A program made the translations under genes and the position numbers. Below, in pieces: positions 18,401-29,023 of a DNA stretch of 29,329 nt. Positions within the stretch are counted from its first letter, which is position 1; each line of letters opens with the position of its first letter. Origin of the DNA: Pleurobrachia bachei (lineage: Eukaryota > Ctenophora > Tentaculata > Cydippida > Pleurobrachiidae). The notes below the pieces were generated by a model. The model ran no database searches. It saw nothing but the letters and a program-made list of their open reading frames with translations, and was not told the DNA's origin. The stretch covers positions 1 to 29,329 of the forward strand of contig AVPN01000895.1 of NCBI GenBank assembly GCA_000695325.1. Reading direction: 5' to 3'.

Positions 18401-21400
18401 TCTGCGACTTCTTCTTTTACAACAGAAGTCAGGACGGATTCTCAAAATACCACAAGCTCTTCAATGACATCTTCGTCTTTTACAACTGAGCAAAACACCA
18501 CAAGCTCATTTACAACACAGCAAAATGCTACGTCGTCAGCGACTCCTACTTCAGTAACGTCTTCGTTTACGACCGAGGCTAGGAATAAAACCGATCCGCA
18601 AAACATCACAAGCTCTTTTACAACCGAGCAAAATGCTACGTCGTCTCCGATAACAACGTCTCAAACCGAAAACCCGACGTCAACGGCAACCCCAACTTCA
18701 GCAACTTCTTCGTTTACAACAGAAGTCAGGACGGATCCTCAAAATATCACAAGCGCTTCAATGACATCTTCGTCTTTTACGACTGAGCAAAACACCACAA
18801 GCTCATTTACAACACAGCAAAACGCTACGTCGTCAGCAACTCCTACTTCAGTAACGTCTTCGTTTACGACCGAGGCAAAGAATAAGACCGATTCCCAAAA
18901 CATCACAAGCTCTTTTACAACCGAGCAAAATGCTACGTCGTCTCCGATGACCACGTCTCAAACTGAAAAACCGACCTCAACCGCGACCCCAACTTCAGCT
19001 ACTTCTTCGTTTACAACTGAGGCTAAGAATCGGACCGATCCCCAAAACATCACAACGTCGATGACAACGTCTGCTTTTACAACTGAGCCAAATGCAACGT
19101 CAACCGCGACCCCTACTTCTGCCACTTCTTCGTTTACGACCGAGGCCAGAAATGAGACAGATCCCCAAAACATTACCAGCTCTTTTACAGAGAGAACTTC
19201 ATCTCCCACAACTGAGTCCTCCACAACGTCGAGGACAGCTGCCACTTCCTCTTCGGTCACTACTTCTTATGTGACAGAGGAAGACCAGGAAATAACCGAG
19301 GAACCGACTTATGCTCCTACAGGTATGAAGCGAATTCAGTAAGAACTTTCTCCCAGATCCCTTACTCAACAAGTAGAAAACTAGATAAGAATGAGAGTAC
19401 TGAAAGTTTGCCTTGTTTGACCCTTCATAAAGGAGGATTGAAACGTCTCCCATAAACATCCAACCAATTATTCATTCAGAAACTGAAGTAATGATGGTTG
19501 AAGATGGGTCGATGATCAATGTAACGTGCTACACCGAAGATGAATCTGATTCGATGGTCTATCAAATGGACGGTACCACTATTGCTGATCCATCTGTTGT
19601 TGTTATTGGTCTGGTTCAACATGACGGCAGAAATTTTACACAGGTATACATGATTAAATTTAACTGAAAACCCCTTTCGTTTTTATATTTTTTTAGTCTG
19701 CCGTGTATTATAGCTGGCATGCCATTTTTAATTTTCAAATGGAATTCCATGTGTGGTCGCCTCCAGTCTGAGCAAGTATATCACACTTTAATTGAATTTC
19801 CCTCAGATCGAGTGGGAAGTTGGTCCACTGGGCCCGGTCGGTAGAGGGAGGTACCGGCATACCTTCACCTGTACATCGTATCGCAGTGACGAGGTTTGTT
19901 TTGTTTAGGAGGGTGTAGTATAGCGAATATATAATGAGGGATTCCGAGAAAACATATCGAATATATTTGATTCCGATCCTACTTTCTATGAACAAGCATA
20001 TTTATGATACACACAACATGAACAGTAATGTCATAACCCAGTAATCAAATCAATATATCCAACCTTATTATAATTGTAGTATTTATGCGAAAGTTAATCT
20101 CTTTCTCTCCAGATAAGATATGAGATGACAACATTGGTTGGCGTCTACACGCTCAACCCCGCTAAACCTATAGTGGTCTCTGAATCATACACTGCTGATG
20201 TGGGGTGTGTCTACAATGGTCCAACTCCTGACACTTTGACCTGGTACTGGGAGGGATACCAGGTACGGCCGGCTCTAACGAAATAAGGAGAAAATCTATC
20301 TTCTGTAATAATTAGTTTTAAGGAATGAGCGTCTTCTTTACTTTAGATGATCGTTAAATATTCCGTCATCATATGACTGGCCTAAATAATATTCCCCTAT
20401 AGATTGGTGATATTGAGGAACTATCGGGAGGTGATGGACAGAGAAGGGATAATGTGACGATAAACCATCTTACAACCGATACAGAAATTGATTTGGGTAA
20501 ATTAATAAAATTCATTTTTACATAATTATGGCACTAAAATTGGTCCCTAGGGCCTAGTTAATCCTGATCTCCTGATTCATGAAAAACTAAATGCTCTGTT
20601 TTGTTTTTGTAAAATGTAAATGCTAATTATGAGTTCTAATAACCTTACGTCCACAGTTGTCTGTATCTACTACTTCGCCAAGTACAACACCACCCTCAAT
20701 ACGACTGCCTATCTGACATATGCGGCCCTGCCGAGTCTCCCCGGAACAACAGAGTACACCTCAGATAATGTTAACCTTACCTGTAGTTACATGGGGTCAG
20801 ATGCAGTAACAATAACATGGTGAGTTATTCTAATGACCCCGAAAAAGAGATGGCTTGAGGTTTCCAGTTACCTTTTAAGTTTAGCCTTGGGGTTCAATGG
20901 CCATATAGATGATTCAAATGACCTATTTTTAGGCACACGCACCCTTAGGTTTTTAGGCTTAGCCTAGGTAACCCTTCCCATTCTAGGTATGGTTTGTCAG
21001 GAATTCTGATAGCGGATGAAAATACTACCATTATCTCGAATACAGATAAGACCGAGGCTTATCAGATAGTCATGCTAGAAAACCATGGTTTCCAGGGAGG
21101 CAGCTACACTTGCCAAGTTGCTTTGGACGGATACGATTTTGCTAAAAATGTCTCAACGACCTTGCACAGGGCAGGTTAGATTAAAATTGACTTTGCTTTT
21201 GTCTTCTGGTCATTTATCTGTGTCAAATCTCTCAATTAATTCACTAGAACTGTGCCTACTAATTCTAATTCACGTGTCTCCAGGTTTTATCCAGGCACTA
21301 CCCTCCCTGATTCTCCGTGATCCTGGCTCCGTCAACCTTGTCTGTATTTGGGGATCTTCAGACATGCCCGAGAATGCAAAGTGGCTAGTTGGTAATTATA

Positions 21401-24400
21401 ATTTTCATTGAAGACTACAAAAAGCTATGATTCCTACATCTATACATACATGCCAATTCAGATTGATCTTAATATAAAACATGCCATGCACAATGCACAT
21501 TGCATGGATTTATGGAATGTTTTTAAAACAACTTAGAATGCAAGTTAGTGGTTAGGCCGATTCTGGTGTGCCTGTTATGCGTGGTAGCTACCGCCCGTTT
21601 AAACTTGCTACTAGTTTATTAAACATGCAAAAAAAACATCGAATAACTCGAAATTTATCTATAACCCCCAGACTTTATCAATATCTACATTCTATGTTGT
21701 TCGGGGGGGGGGGCGCCTGAGCTGCTTTGCATGTTGTTCATACAACTTCTTTGCATGTAAAGATGTTTAACACAAAACAGTACGTGACCTCAACCCAGAT
21801 GACGTCATCAAGAGCCGCGGTTCAGAGGTGGTTCCAAGAAGTTGGGGGCTATTCCCGGAAACTACCATGTTGAGTGATTATGTTATGCAGTCATCACTGG
21901 AGGTTACCATTCTTGATAGTGTTTATGAGGCGTGGTCATGCAGGTAACGAGAACATATTTTAATGAGCCAATAGGGCATGTATGTCCCAGACTACCATTT
22001 AGTCAAACCTCTCGAAACTCTTCCAATTTTCGGCGATACCCTGTCGGGCCAATGCTCTGACCACAGTTCTCGCGCTCAAATTTGAGAGAAACGAGAATGG
22101 GTCAGGCCAATGCTCTGACAGGCGATACCGATATGTAAGTCTGACATTATTCCAAGTAAGACACTACCCCAACTCTCTCTCTCTCTCTACAGGTTTAATG
22201 ACGGCGCAGGATACTACGAGAACTCTACCGCCATTGTCTACGGAGTAGTAGTAACCGCTGAATCAGGGACTGTAGGCGTCCACGCCGGCTCCAACAGCAC
22301 ATACTGCACTGTCAACTATCCTCCTAGTGCGATGTGGTGGGAGTATAACGGAACTAGGATCTACTCAAATGACACCAAATACAACATCGTTCAAACTGAC
22401 AACACTACGATTAGTATCGAGTTTGGGGATGTTAGCAGTGCTCAGTCTGGGGTGTATGTGTGTTATGCAGAGGTGTTAGGTCAGGTTTTCAATACTAGCC
22501 TCACCGTCGAGCACATCTCCGTGGAGATCCTGGGCGGTCCCGTGCAGGTCGTCATGACACCGACTTACACGTTGACTTGTAACGTGGATAGCAGTGTAGA
22601 TATCACGACATACAAGTGGCTGATCAATGGTAGGACTGTCAACCCCACACCTGAACTGATATATGAAGTTGATATTGAGTTCATAGCGGGGGTGCTGGGA
22701 CCGAAACTAGAGTTCACATGTACGGTGAAGACACCAGATCACGGCTGGGTTGATGATTCTGTGTCCCTGCTGGTTCGTATCCCCACCATGTCTAATCTTG
22801 TGTCAGTGTCCTCCGAATGGACTCTAACATGTGAGGTATTGTCCGACCGAGATGATTTTTCTGTGACCTGGTCCTGGGACGGAGCGGGGGCGGTTCCGGG
22901 CGTTCAAAAGACTGACTCCGACGGAAATCATGTAATCGTTGCCACTGACAGCACGTGGGTTGATGACGGAGTCTACACGTGCACACTCGAATACCCAGAT
23001 CACGGGGGTACTTCAAATACATCCGCATCTGTCCAGGTTCGAGTCACCTACTCTGATATCCCGACTGTGTACTACAGTGAATTCACGCCTACCACGTTGT
23101 GGTGTAAGGTTGAAAGTGAGGAAACACCCACCAGTGGTGAGTGGACTCTCCCTTCTGGAACTGTGACAGAAACAGATCTGTTAGATCTGGGTGACAACAC
23201 GTGGGGTGTAAACTACACAACCAGCGCCCAGGGAGACTCAGACTTCACATCGGAACCTGGGGTCTACGAATGTACGTTCTCCTACTCCGACACCTACGAC
23301 CCCACTCTGTCCATGGTTCTGATGTACGGCCACGTGGCAATCACATCTCCATCACCCATGTTGTTAGTTGATGGTAGCACTCTAACTCTTGAGGCGAACC
23401 TTTACTCCAGTAACTGGCAGGGTTACACTCTTGGATGGTTCAAGGATGGGAAACTGTTATCTACAACCGACGGATGGGTGGAGGGTATCTCAAGAACTAG
23501 CAAACACAACTACACCATTTCAATCAGTAAGGAAGATGCTAGCTCTGAGGATAATGGTGAATATACCGTCACTTTTACCGCTAAAGGATATGTAGCAACC
23601 CTAACCAGTGAGGGGGTAGATGTGGAGGTGATTCAGTCGGGTGAAACTGTTACAGTGACATCATCCGGTGGCGCTCAGAACCTCACATGCTCATTCGCGG
23701 GGACATCAGAGCCATTAGATGTGGTATGGCTGCTGAATAGTTCTCCTATCAACACCACCAAATGGAATGTTACTGAGACCTCCTGGACGGGATCATCCAT
23801 GTCAAGTCAGATCTCAACAGAGTCTCTCCTACCATCGGATGATGGCACATATGAGTGTGTCTACATGTTGGGTAGTGTTAATGTTACCAAGGGATACGAG
23901 GTGACAGTCAGGATTTTAGAGATGGAGGTTAGTGGGACTATTGTCATCAGAACTGAGGATTGGTCGACCACAGTTATGGTTAAATCAATGGAACAACCTA
24001 GGTCAAACTACCTACTTAGAGGGTCGTCCAGGATCTACAATTACATAACCGGTCCTGAGCAGCAGGGTGACTTTACATGGGTATACTCCCTGAAAGACAG
24101 CAGTAACGGTGCAAACGACGGCACCTATGAGATAGTCTTCAAGTTTAGTGACAACACGTTCCTAACTTCAGGATTTGTTACCGTGGCAACGAGAATTGTT
24201 TCCAGTAGTGTGGATGAACGGCAGACAATCACTGTTGATGGAGATGGATCAGCGTCTAGTTCATTGTACTTGGACTGTTCATACACGGGAGGGGCGAGTC
24301 CAACCAATGCCTATTGGACCAAAGGGGATGGGGTTAAAATTGCTCCAACCAAATCAAAATCCAGTGGAGGGAAATACACACAATATAAGATGAGTCTCAG

Positions 24401-27400
24401 TAAATCCTCAGACATCACAATTGATGACGGGGCGACATACACGTGTATGTTCATCTTCAGTGATGGGATATCAGGAAACCTCACCCTACCCCATGTGTCA
24501 GTGGGGCAGAGCACAGGAACAGGAGCATGTTCATTGATCAGCGCTCTTGAGTCCGCTGATATCACGTGTAGTTATGAGACAAGAGAAACTCTCACTGCTG
24601 TTAGCTGGGAGTACCAGGATGGTACTACTGTGGCAACCAATGCAACTGGTCCTGCTACTGCGGAGGTATCACATGGGGGTAGGTACTATTGCTATGGTGA
24701 TACAACTCTAGGTGAACAGTTCTCAACTTACACTGATGTAACCTTGGCAACTGTGACGCTCGCTCAGGAACCAGAGAATGTGTATACAGGCAGTCTGGTG
24801 ACTGTGACATGTGAGCCGGAGGGTATCTACGTCCCTGTAACCATGTTACATAATGGTTCCCAGGTGAAGGCAAAGGATAGAAACGGTGTTTACACCACCA
24901 CATTCACCCTTAATTCGGACACCGCTGGGAACTACTCCTGCGAGGCATACGTAAAGAGCTGCGGTACTGTCCAAACTGTTCATGGTATCACGGCTGATGG
25001 AGATACTGTGATCGAGTTGAAAGACAGTCTTGCCGGGGTGATCATGCATCCTGCCAACATGACGGTTACCCAGGGAGACACCGCTGTCATGACATGTATC
25101 TTCCCTGTCATATCGGACAGTAACCCTGCCCAGGTGCTATGGCAACGAGAGGGGTACCGGGGGTATAAGTACGGCAGGAAGGTTTGGAATGATACAATGG
25201 TGGTAGCAACGTACACTATAAAGGAAGTTGAGGCAAGTGATGAAATGAGGTATCGGTGTATTGCAAAATACAGCACCGAATGGCTGAATACAGACTGGGG
25301 TAGTATTGTCATGGCTGGATTCTCAAGTAGTGATGTTGTTGACCAAATGACTGCGATAGAGGGTAATAATGCTACTTTCAGCTGTAGTTACAGTGGCGGG
25401 AGTGACGTTTCCGTTACACTTGACACAGATTCAGAGGCAGATCTGAGCGGTGTTTCTCACACAGTCTCCCAAACAGTATCTGATACAGGGCTGGTGGTCC
25501 ACTCCTATAATTTCACTATTACCGACCTCACTGAGGACCACGAAGGTGATTATTGGTGTGTTGTGGGTGGGGTAACTTCCTCCGAGACAGACTTGGAAGT
25601 TGTGACAATCCAATCCCAGCCGCAGAACGTTACTGTCACTGTGGGGGATAATGCAGCATTTACATTCACCACATCCAAATTTAAATGGCAGGATTATGTG
25701 GCAGAGTGGCAGAGTTATAACGCAACCTCGGGTGAATGGGAGACTGCGGTGGAGAGTGCAACGATCAGTATTGCTGATTATACGGCAGGGAAGTGGAAGA
25801 GTTTCATCAATATTTATGATGTATCTGCGTCTACTCCAACGCTCTGGAGAGCCCGGACAACCTTTCCCCAACACCTGGATAGCGGGTTTATGTATGGTCA
25901 ATTAGTGTCTGATGTAGCTGAGATCCATCTGTATGGGACTGGTACCATTTCCCTGGATACAGGAGATGACTTTGAAGGGTCTACCCTGAACCTCACCCTT
26001 TCTGTGCATCTACACAGTGACCCCTCCATTAGGATCTATCTGGGGAGTTACCGGGCGGATTACAGCTACTGGCGAGATGACATCACCACTTCTTTCAACG
26101 CAGAACAAGAGAAATTCACCATGACAGTGCTAACGGAGATGAAATCTTGGTTCGCTGGTGTTACAATCACAGTCAAGATCCCATCTTATGATCTCGATTG
26201 GAGCGTTAGTTTCCCGGATACAGTGTATCAGAGATGTACGGGACTCTCTACCCCTGATAATGGAGCTCTCGAGTATTCAGAGAGTGCTACAGGACAAACT
26301 GTGACATTGTCCTGCGATGAAGAGAACAGTTATTATCCGTATGAAGCCGACAAGGCTTATGTGTATTGTGATTACCTAACAGGATATTGGAACGAAACGA
26401 TGACGACATGTGCCAAACGGATCTCAATCGACTACTCAGTTCTCAAAATTGGACTTTTCTTCACAGGTTACACTGGTTGTAAACCGAGTAGATACCAAGC
26501 TTACTTTATCAACATTCTCAACACGCTCGGTAAGACGTGTGGTTGGTCAGGGACCCAGATGAACATCCTATGTTACCATGATGACCCCCAGATGTGCAAC
26601 TTCAATACAACCCTGACATCTTGCGACTACGGATGGGCAAGTCTCAGCACGGGCGCTACGAAGAAGGGATCTAAAATGATGGGGTACTTTAAGTATACCG
26701 GTGAGATTGATTTCACCTCTGGAAGTGATTATATGACATACGCGGAGGATGTAGCTGACGGTGGGAACAGATATGTTGCCGGTGGGTCTTCCTTCAGGAG
26801 TGGGTTCTTTGTTTGTAGCGATCCAAGTAAGAGGAGGCGGAGAAGGGAAGCATCTGTTGAGGAATTCGAGGAGGAATTGCAGAAGTTGATTGATTGGAAT
26901 GATACCCTGGTTGAGATTGAGCAGTATCCAGATATTGATTGGGATAATATCTTGGAAGATGGGAAGGGGGTGGTTACTGATGATTTTGTACCTGATTATG
27001 GGGATGATGATGATCAGAATGGGGTTGATCCTAGCGGTGATGGTGACGGTAGTGGTGATGTTAGTGGTGACGGTGATAATAGCGGGGTGATATCTGAAAA
27101 TGAGGTTCCTCTCGAGGGTGATTCAGTGACCCATGACAGTGATGCAGGATCCTCTCCACCAAGTGATAACCAACTTCCCCTTCCCCCGATACTCACAGAA
27201 CCCCCGGCCAGTCCTTCTACAAACTTCCTACAAGACAAGGAAATCACCGCTATCATCATCATAGCGTCCCTTTCAATCGTGGGTGTGGGGGTGTTATTCA
27301 GTTGGTATGTGTTGAAAGACCGAGGGACGCGACCAGTTTCAAGGGCTGAAATAGAGACGGCTGAACCGGAATTGACTCTTATTAACTTTGGAAAAAGTCC

Positions 27401-27500
27401 AGAACCGATTGAACCATCTTTATTTGATGAAGCAGGAAGGAATGTGTCGATCAGTCCTACAGCTGGTCGGTGGAATAATCAGTACACTATTCATAAGTAG
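15487..27500 (+). CDS. giant type I membrane protein: N-terminal mucin-like brush, about 18 Ig-like domains, CCP domain, furin-type site, one membrane helix
   Basis: Fourteen exons: 15487-15525, 15695-15795, 15941-16029, 16249-16342, 16549-19322, 19480-19643, 19807-19893, 20113-20262, 20403-20496, 20657-20819, 20987-21174, 21284-21391, 21781-21943, 22193-27500. All introns are GT-AG (109-389 bp), and the joined length is 9522 nt, exactly 3173 codons plus TAG. Residues 1-17 are a signal peptide (MLYVLASLLVLSDVTAG). About 18-145 is a region with seven cysteines and no family I can assign. About 150-1015 is Ser/Thr/Asn repeats. Ig-like domains 1-4 span residues about 1033-1415 over nine exons; domains 5-18 run to about 2750 in the last exon. 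A four-Cys CCP is at 2753-2811, an unassigned six-Cys domain at about 2815-2945, KRRRRR at 2951-2956, an acidic DGDGSGD stretch near 3008-3040, the helix at 3091-3113, and a 60-residue tail. Role inferred: cell-surface adhesion or recognition. It lacks any kinase domain. Exon boundaries are by eye, but the unbroken frame supports them. Confidence 0.9.
16670..19260 (+). repeat. coding Ser/Thr/Asn repeats of the receptor's glycosylation brush
   Basis: Three interleaved peptide modules recur: SSFTTEQNATS (about 11 residues), TPTSVTSSFTTEARNQTDPQ with NITSS after it, and SPITTSQTDEPTSTATPTS. By eye there are about 54 N-x-S/T sequons (NAT, NQT, NIT, NTT, NKT), plus very dense Ser/Thr for O-glycans and no cysteine. 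Copies differ mainly at third codon positions (ACG/ACA/ACT, TCG/TCT, GAG/GAA). The coding strand is rich in ACGTCGTC-type CpG motifs. The whole stretch lies within one 2.8-kb exon. Confidence 0.95.
22172..22190 (+). repeat. (CT)n tract at last-exon acceptor
   Basis: A pure CT dinucleotide run leads directly into the TACAG acceptor of the 5.3-kb final exon of the receptor gene and serves as its polypyrimidine tract. Being a microsatellite, its length could vary between individuals. Confidence 0.8.
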
Positions 27501-27820
27501 AGCTGGACCTCTTTGTAGCAGGAACCGACCAAATCAGGAAATACTGTTCCCTGATTGGTTGATAACCATGGTCACGTGACCTAAATAACGAGTTCTGATT
27601 GGTTGTTAGGGTGTCGGTCGGTTCCTGACTTCTGCTTTGCATGTTTTATATGACAGATTACATAAATATATTCGGTAGATGTACTGGGCATGAGTTGAGA
27701 ATTGCACCAAGTTACCATCTTTCTTAGAGCAGTAGGCTTTGAGATATTCAAACTTTTTAGTAAATGGTTGAGGAAAGTTTGGTATGTGAAATATGTGTTG
27801 TTCGCATGCAGTCGTTTGAG
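27501..27820 (+). other. 3' flank of the receptor gene
   Basis: The region contains the symmetric element at 27519-27627 and then AT-rich DNA with no canonical AATAAA; the nearest A-rich candidates are around 27580-27590 and 27660. The polyadenylation site cannot be placed. Confidence 0.5.
27519..27627. promoter_or_regulatory. nested symmetric element: inverted repeat, twin CCAAT motifs, E-box palindrome
   Basis: CAGGAACCGACC (27519-27530) is inverted perfectly as GGTCGGTTCCTG (27616-27627). Inside, CTGATTGGTTG occurs twice in direct order (27551-27561, 27595-27605), on either side of the perfect 12-base palindrome GGTCACGTGACC (27570-27581). GATTGG is the inverted CCAAT box and CACGTG an E-box. 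It could be a promoter for a neighbouring gene, an enhancer, or a small fold-back repeat overlapping the receptor's 3' UTR. Confidence 0.4.
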
Positions 27821-28135
27821 TTAATTTAAAATTCGTAGTTGATCGTAACCAATGGTCCTATTTATTTCGTTTGCTAACAAAACAATCCCTTCAGTATTTA
27901 ACTGCACCTGCCCCTCATCATAATACCACTCGGCACTCACGTCCCACTCTCGGTCCTTCACTTTTGATGAGATGTCTTTTATTTTGTGAAAATCACTCGT
28001 TTTTCGAGATGCTAAGCCTTCCGAGAAGGGCCACACAAAATTTTCTTCGATTTTTTTAGCAGATTTTGACGTGGTTTTAGGTTCAAAATCCCTAAATATA
28101 GTTTCTGACAAAAAAAATAGCCACCTAGAGATCAT
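27821..28135 (-). CDS. possible small protein of 104 residues, unknown
   Basis: The frame runs from ATG at 28135 to TAA at 27821. The protein is mixed and charged (EWDVSAEWYYDEGQVQLNTE near its C-terminal part), with no signal peptide, membrane helix or family I recognise. Support comes mainly from upstream: on the minus strand the approach has CCAAGATGGCC (a YY1-type motif common at start sites, about 28222-28232), TTGGCGGG (E2F-like, near 28357) and general CpG richness from 28250 to 28410. The bases before the ATG are a poor context. A GTGCAG after the codons DEGQ could be a splice donor, so this may be only a first exon. It could also be chance. Confidence 0.3.
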   Translation of the reverse strand: MISRWLFFLSETIFRDFEPKTTSKSAKKIEENFVWPFSEGLASRKTSDFHKIKDISSKVKDREWDVSAEWYYDEGQVQLNTEGIVLLANEINRTIGYDQLRILN

Positions 28136-28249
28136 GTAGCGCCTTCCAGGCGTGAATGAACCAAATCATATATGACCTGTCGTCCTCACTCCTCAGAGAG
28201 CTGATAAAACTCAAAAACGGCCATCTTGGAAATGAAAAATGTGAACCTC

Positions 28250-28410
28250 AAAAAATAAGCTTTGCTGCGCGGCAGTCATGCCATGATATCACGCGCTTGC
28301 CTTTAGGCATTGAAGTTCCGTGTCAATCGCGCCCTCCATCAAAACGAGAAATCCCCGCCAACCTCATGTGCTCTGCGCGCTCCCATGTAGAGTTTTGTCT
28401 TAACGCGCGA
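28250..28410 (-). promoter_or_regulatory. CpG-rich, promoter-like stretch
   Basis: Local concentration of CG dinucleotides (TGCGCGG, CACGCGC, TCGCGCC, TGCGCGC, ACGCGCGACG) in otherwise AT-rich DNA, with an E2F-like TTGGCGGG on the minus strand and a YY1-like motif just downstream in that direction. It may serve the small frame at 27821-28135. Confidence 0.3.
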
Positions 28411-29023
28411 CGTCTATGAAGAGAGCTATCACACAAATTGGTACAGTGGCACACAGATGAGTCGGTGACTTGTCGAGTTCGGAGTCACTGACTCAATATT
28501 ATCATCTCCAGCTCCTTGGACCTTGAGGTGGGCATACTTGACAAAACTCTATGAAAATTGATAGATAGAGAAAACGGATATCAATTTTCTGTGCTGTTAA
28601 AAGTGCAGTTATAAAACCTCTTAACCGCTCTAAAAACGTTTTCAAATGGTATCAAATGATCACTTTCTGCCTGTGAAAGTAACTTAAAAGTTTATGGTTT
28701 CATTGTTTCATTCCCATTCCCCATGTGCTAATTCCCCATAATTATTCATCGTCTACTGCATATTTCAAGTTTCTCCTCCCCTCTGCCTCTTCCTCTGCTC
28801 GAACAGTGTCCATGGGCAGGCCCTTGGACATCTTGCAACGGAAATATACGAACCACAGGATACCTGGAGGGGATATATTTGGAGTTTTTTCTGTTTGTTT
28901 CACTGATATTTCGGTTTTCAAATTTTTCCAAAGGCCTGGATGGGGAGGTTAAACTCCTTGAGAAATGAGACCACTGCATATAACCAGTGTAGGGTATACC
29001 GGGGTAATTTGGACCACTTTTGA
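28411..29023. other. intergenic, no gene recognised
   Basis: AT-rich sequence with an 11-bp perfect hairpin (GAAAATTGATA near 28553 and TATCAATTTTC near 28578). Two overlapping short frames at 28725-28979, on opposite strands, have no recognisable content. Confidence 0.5.

Noticed and set aside
18739-19260. Long antisense frames in the brush exon
   Set aside because: Shadows of the repetitive Thr/Ser coding sequence; Val-rich products follow from the opposite strand of ACN codons.
22792-25901. Antisense frames of up to 156 codons in the Ig exon
   Set aside because: Shadows of a long, well-supported coding exon.
28725-28979. Two opposite-strand frames of about 75 codons
   Set aside because: Low-complexity content, mutual overlap, no splice or promoter support.
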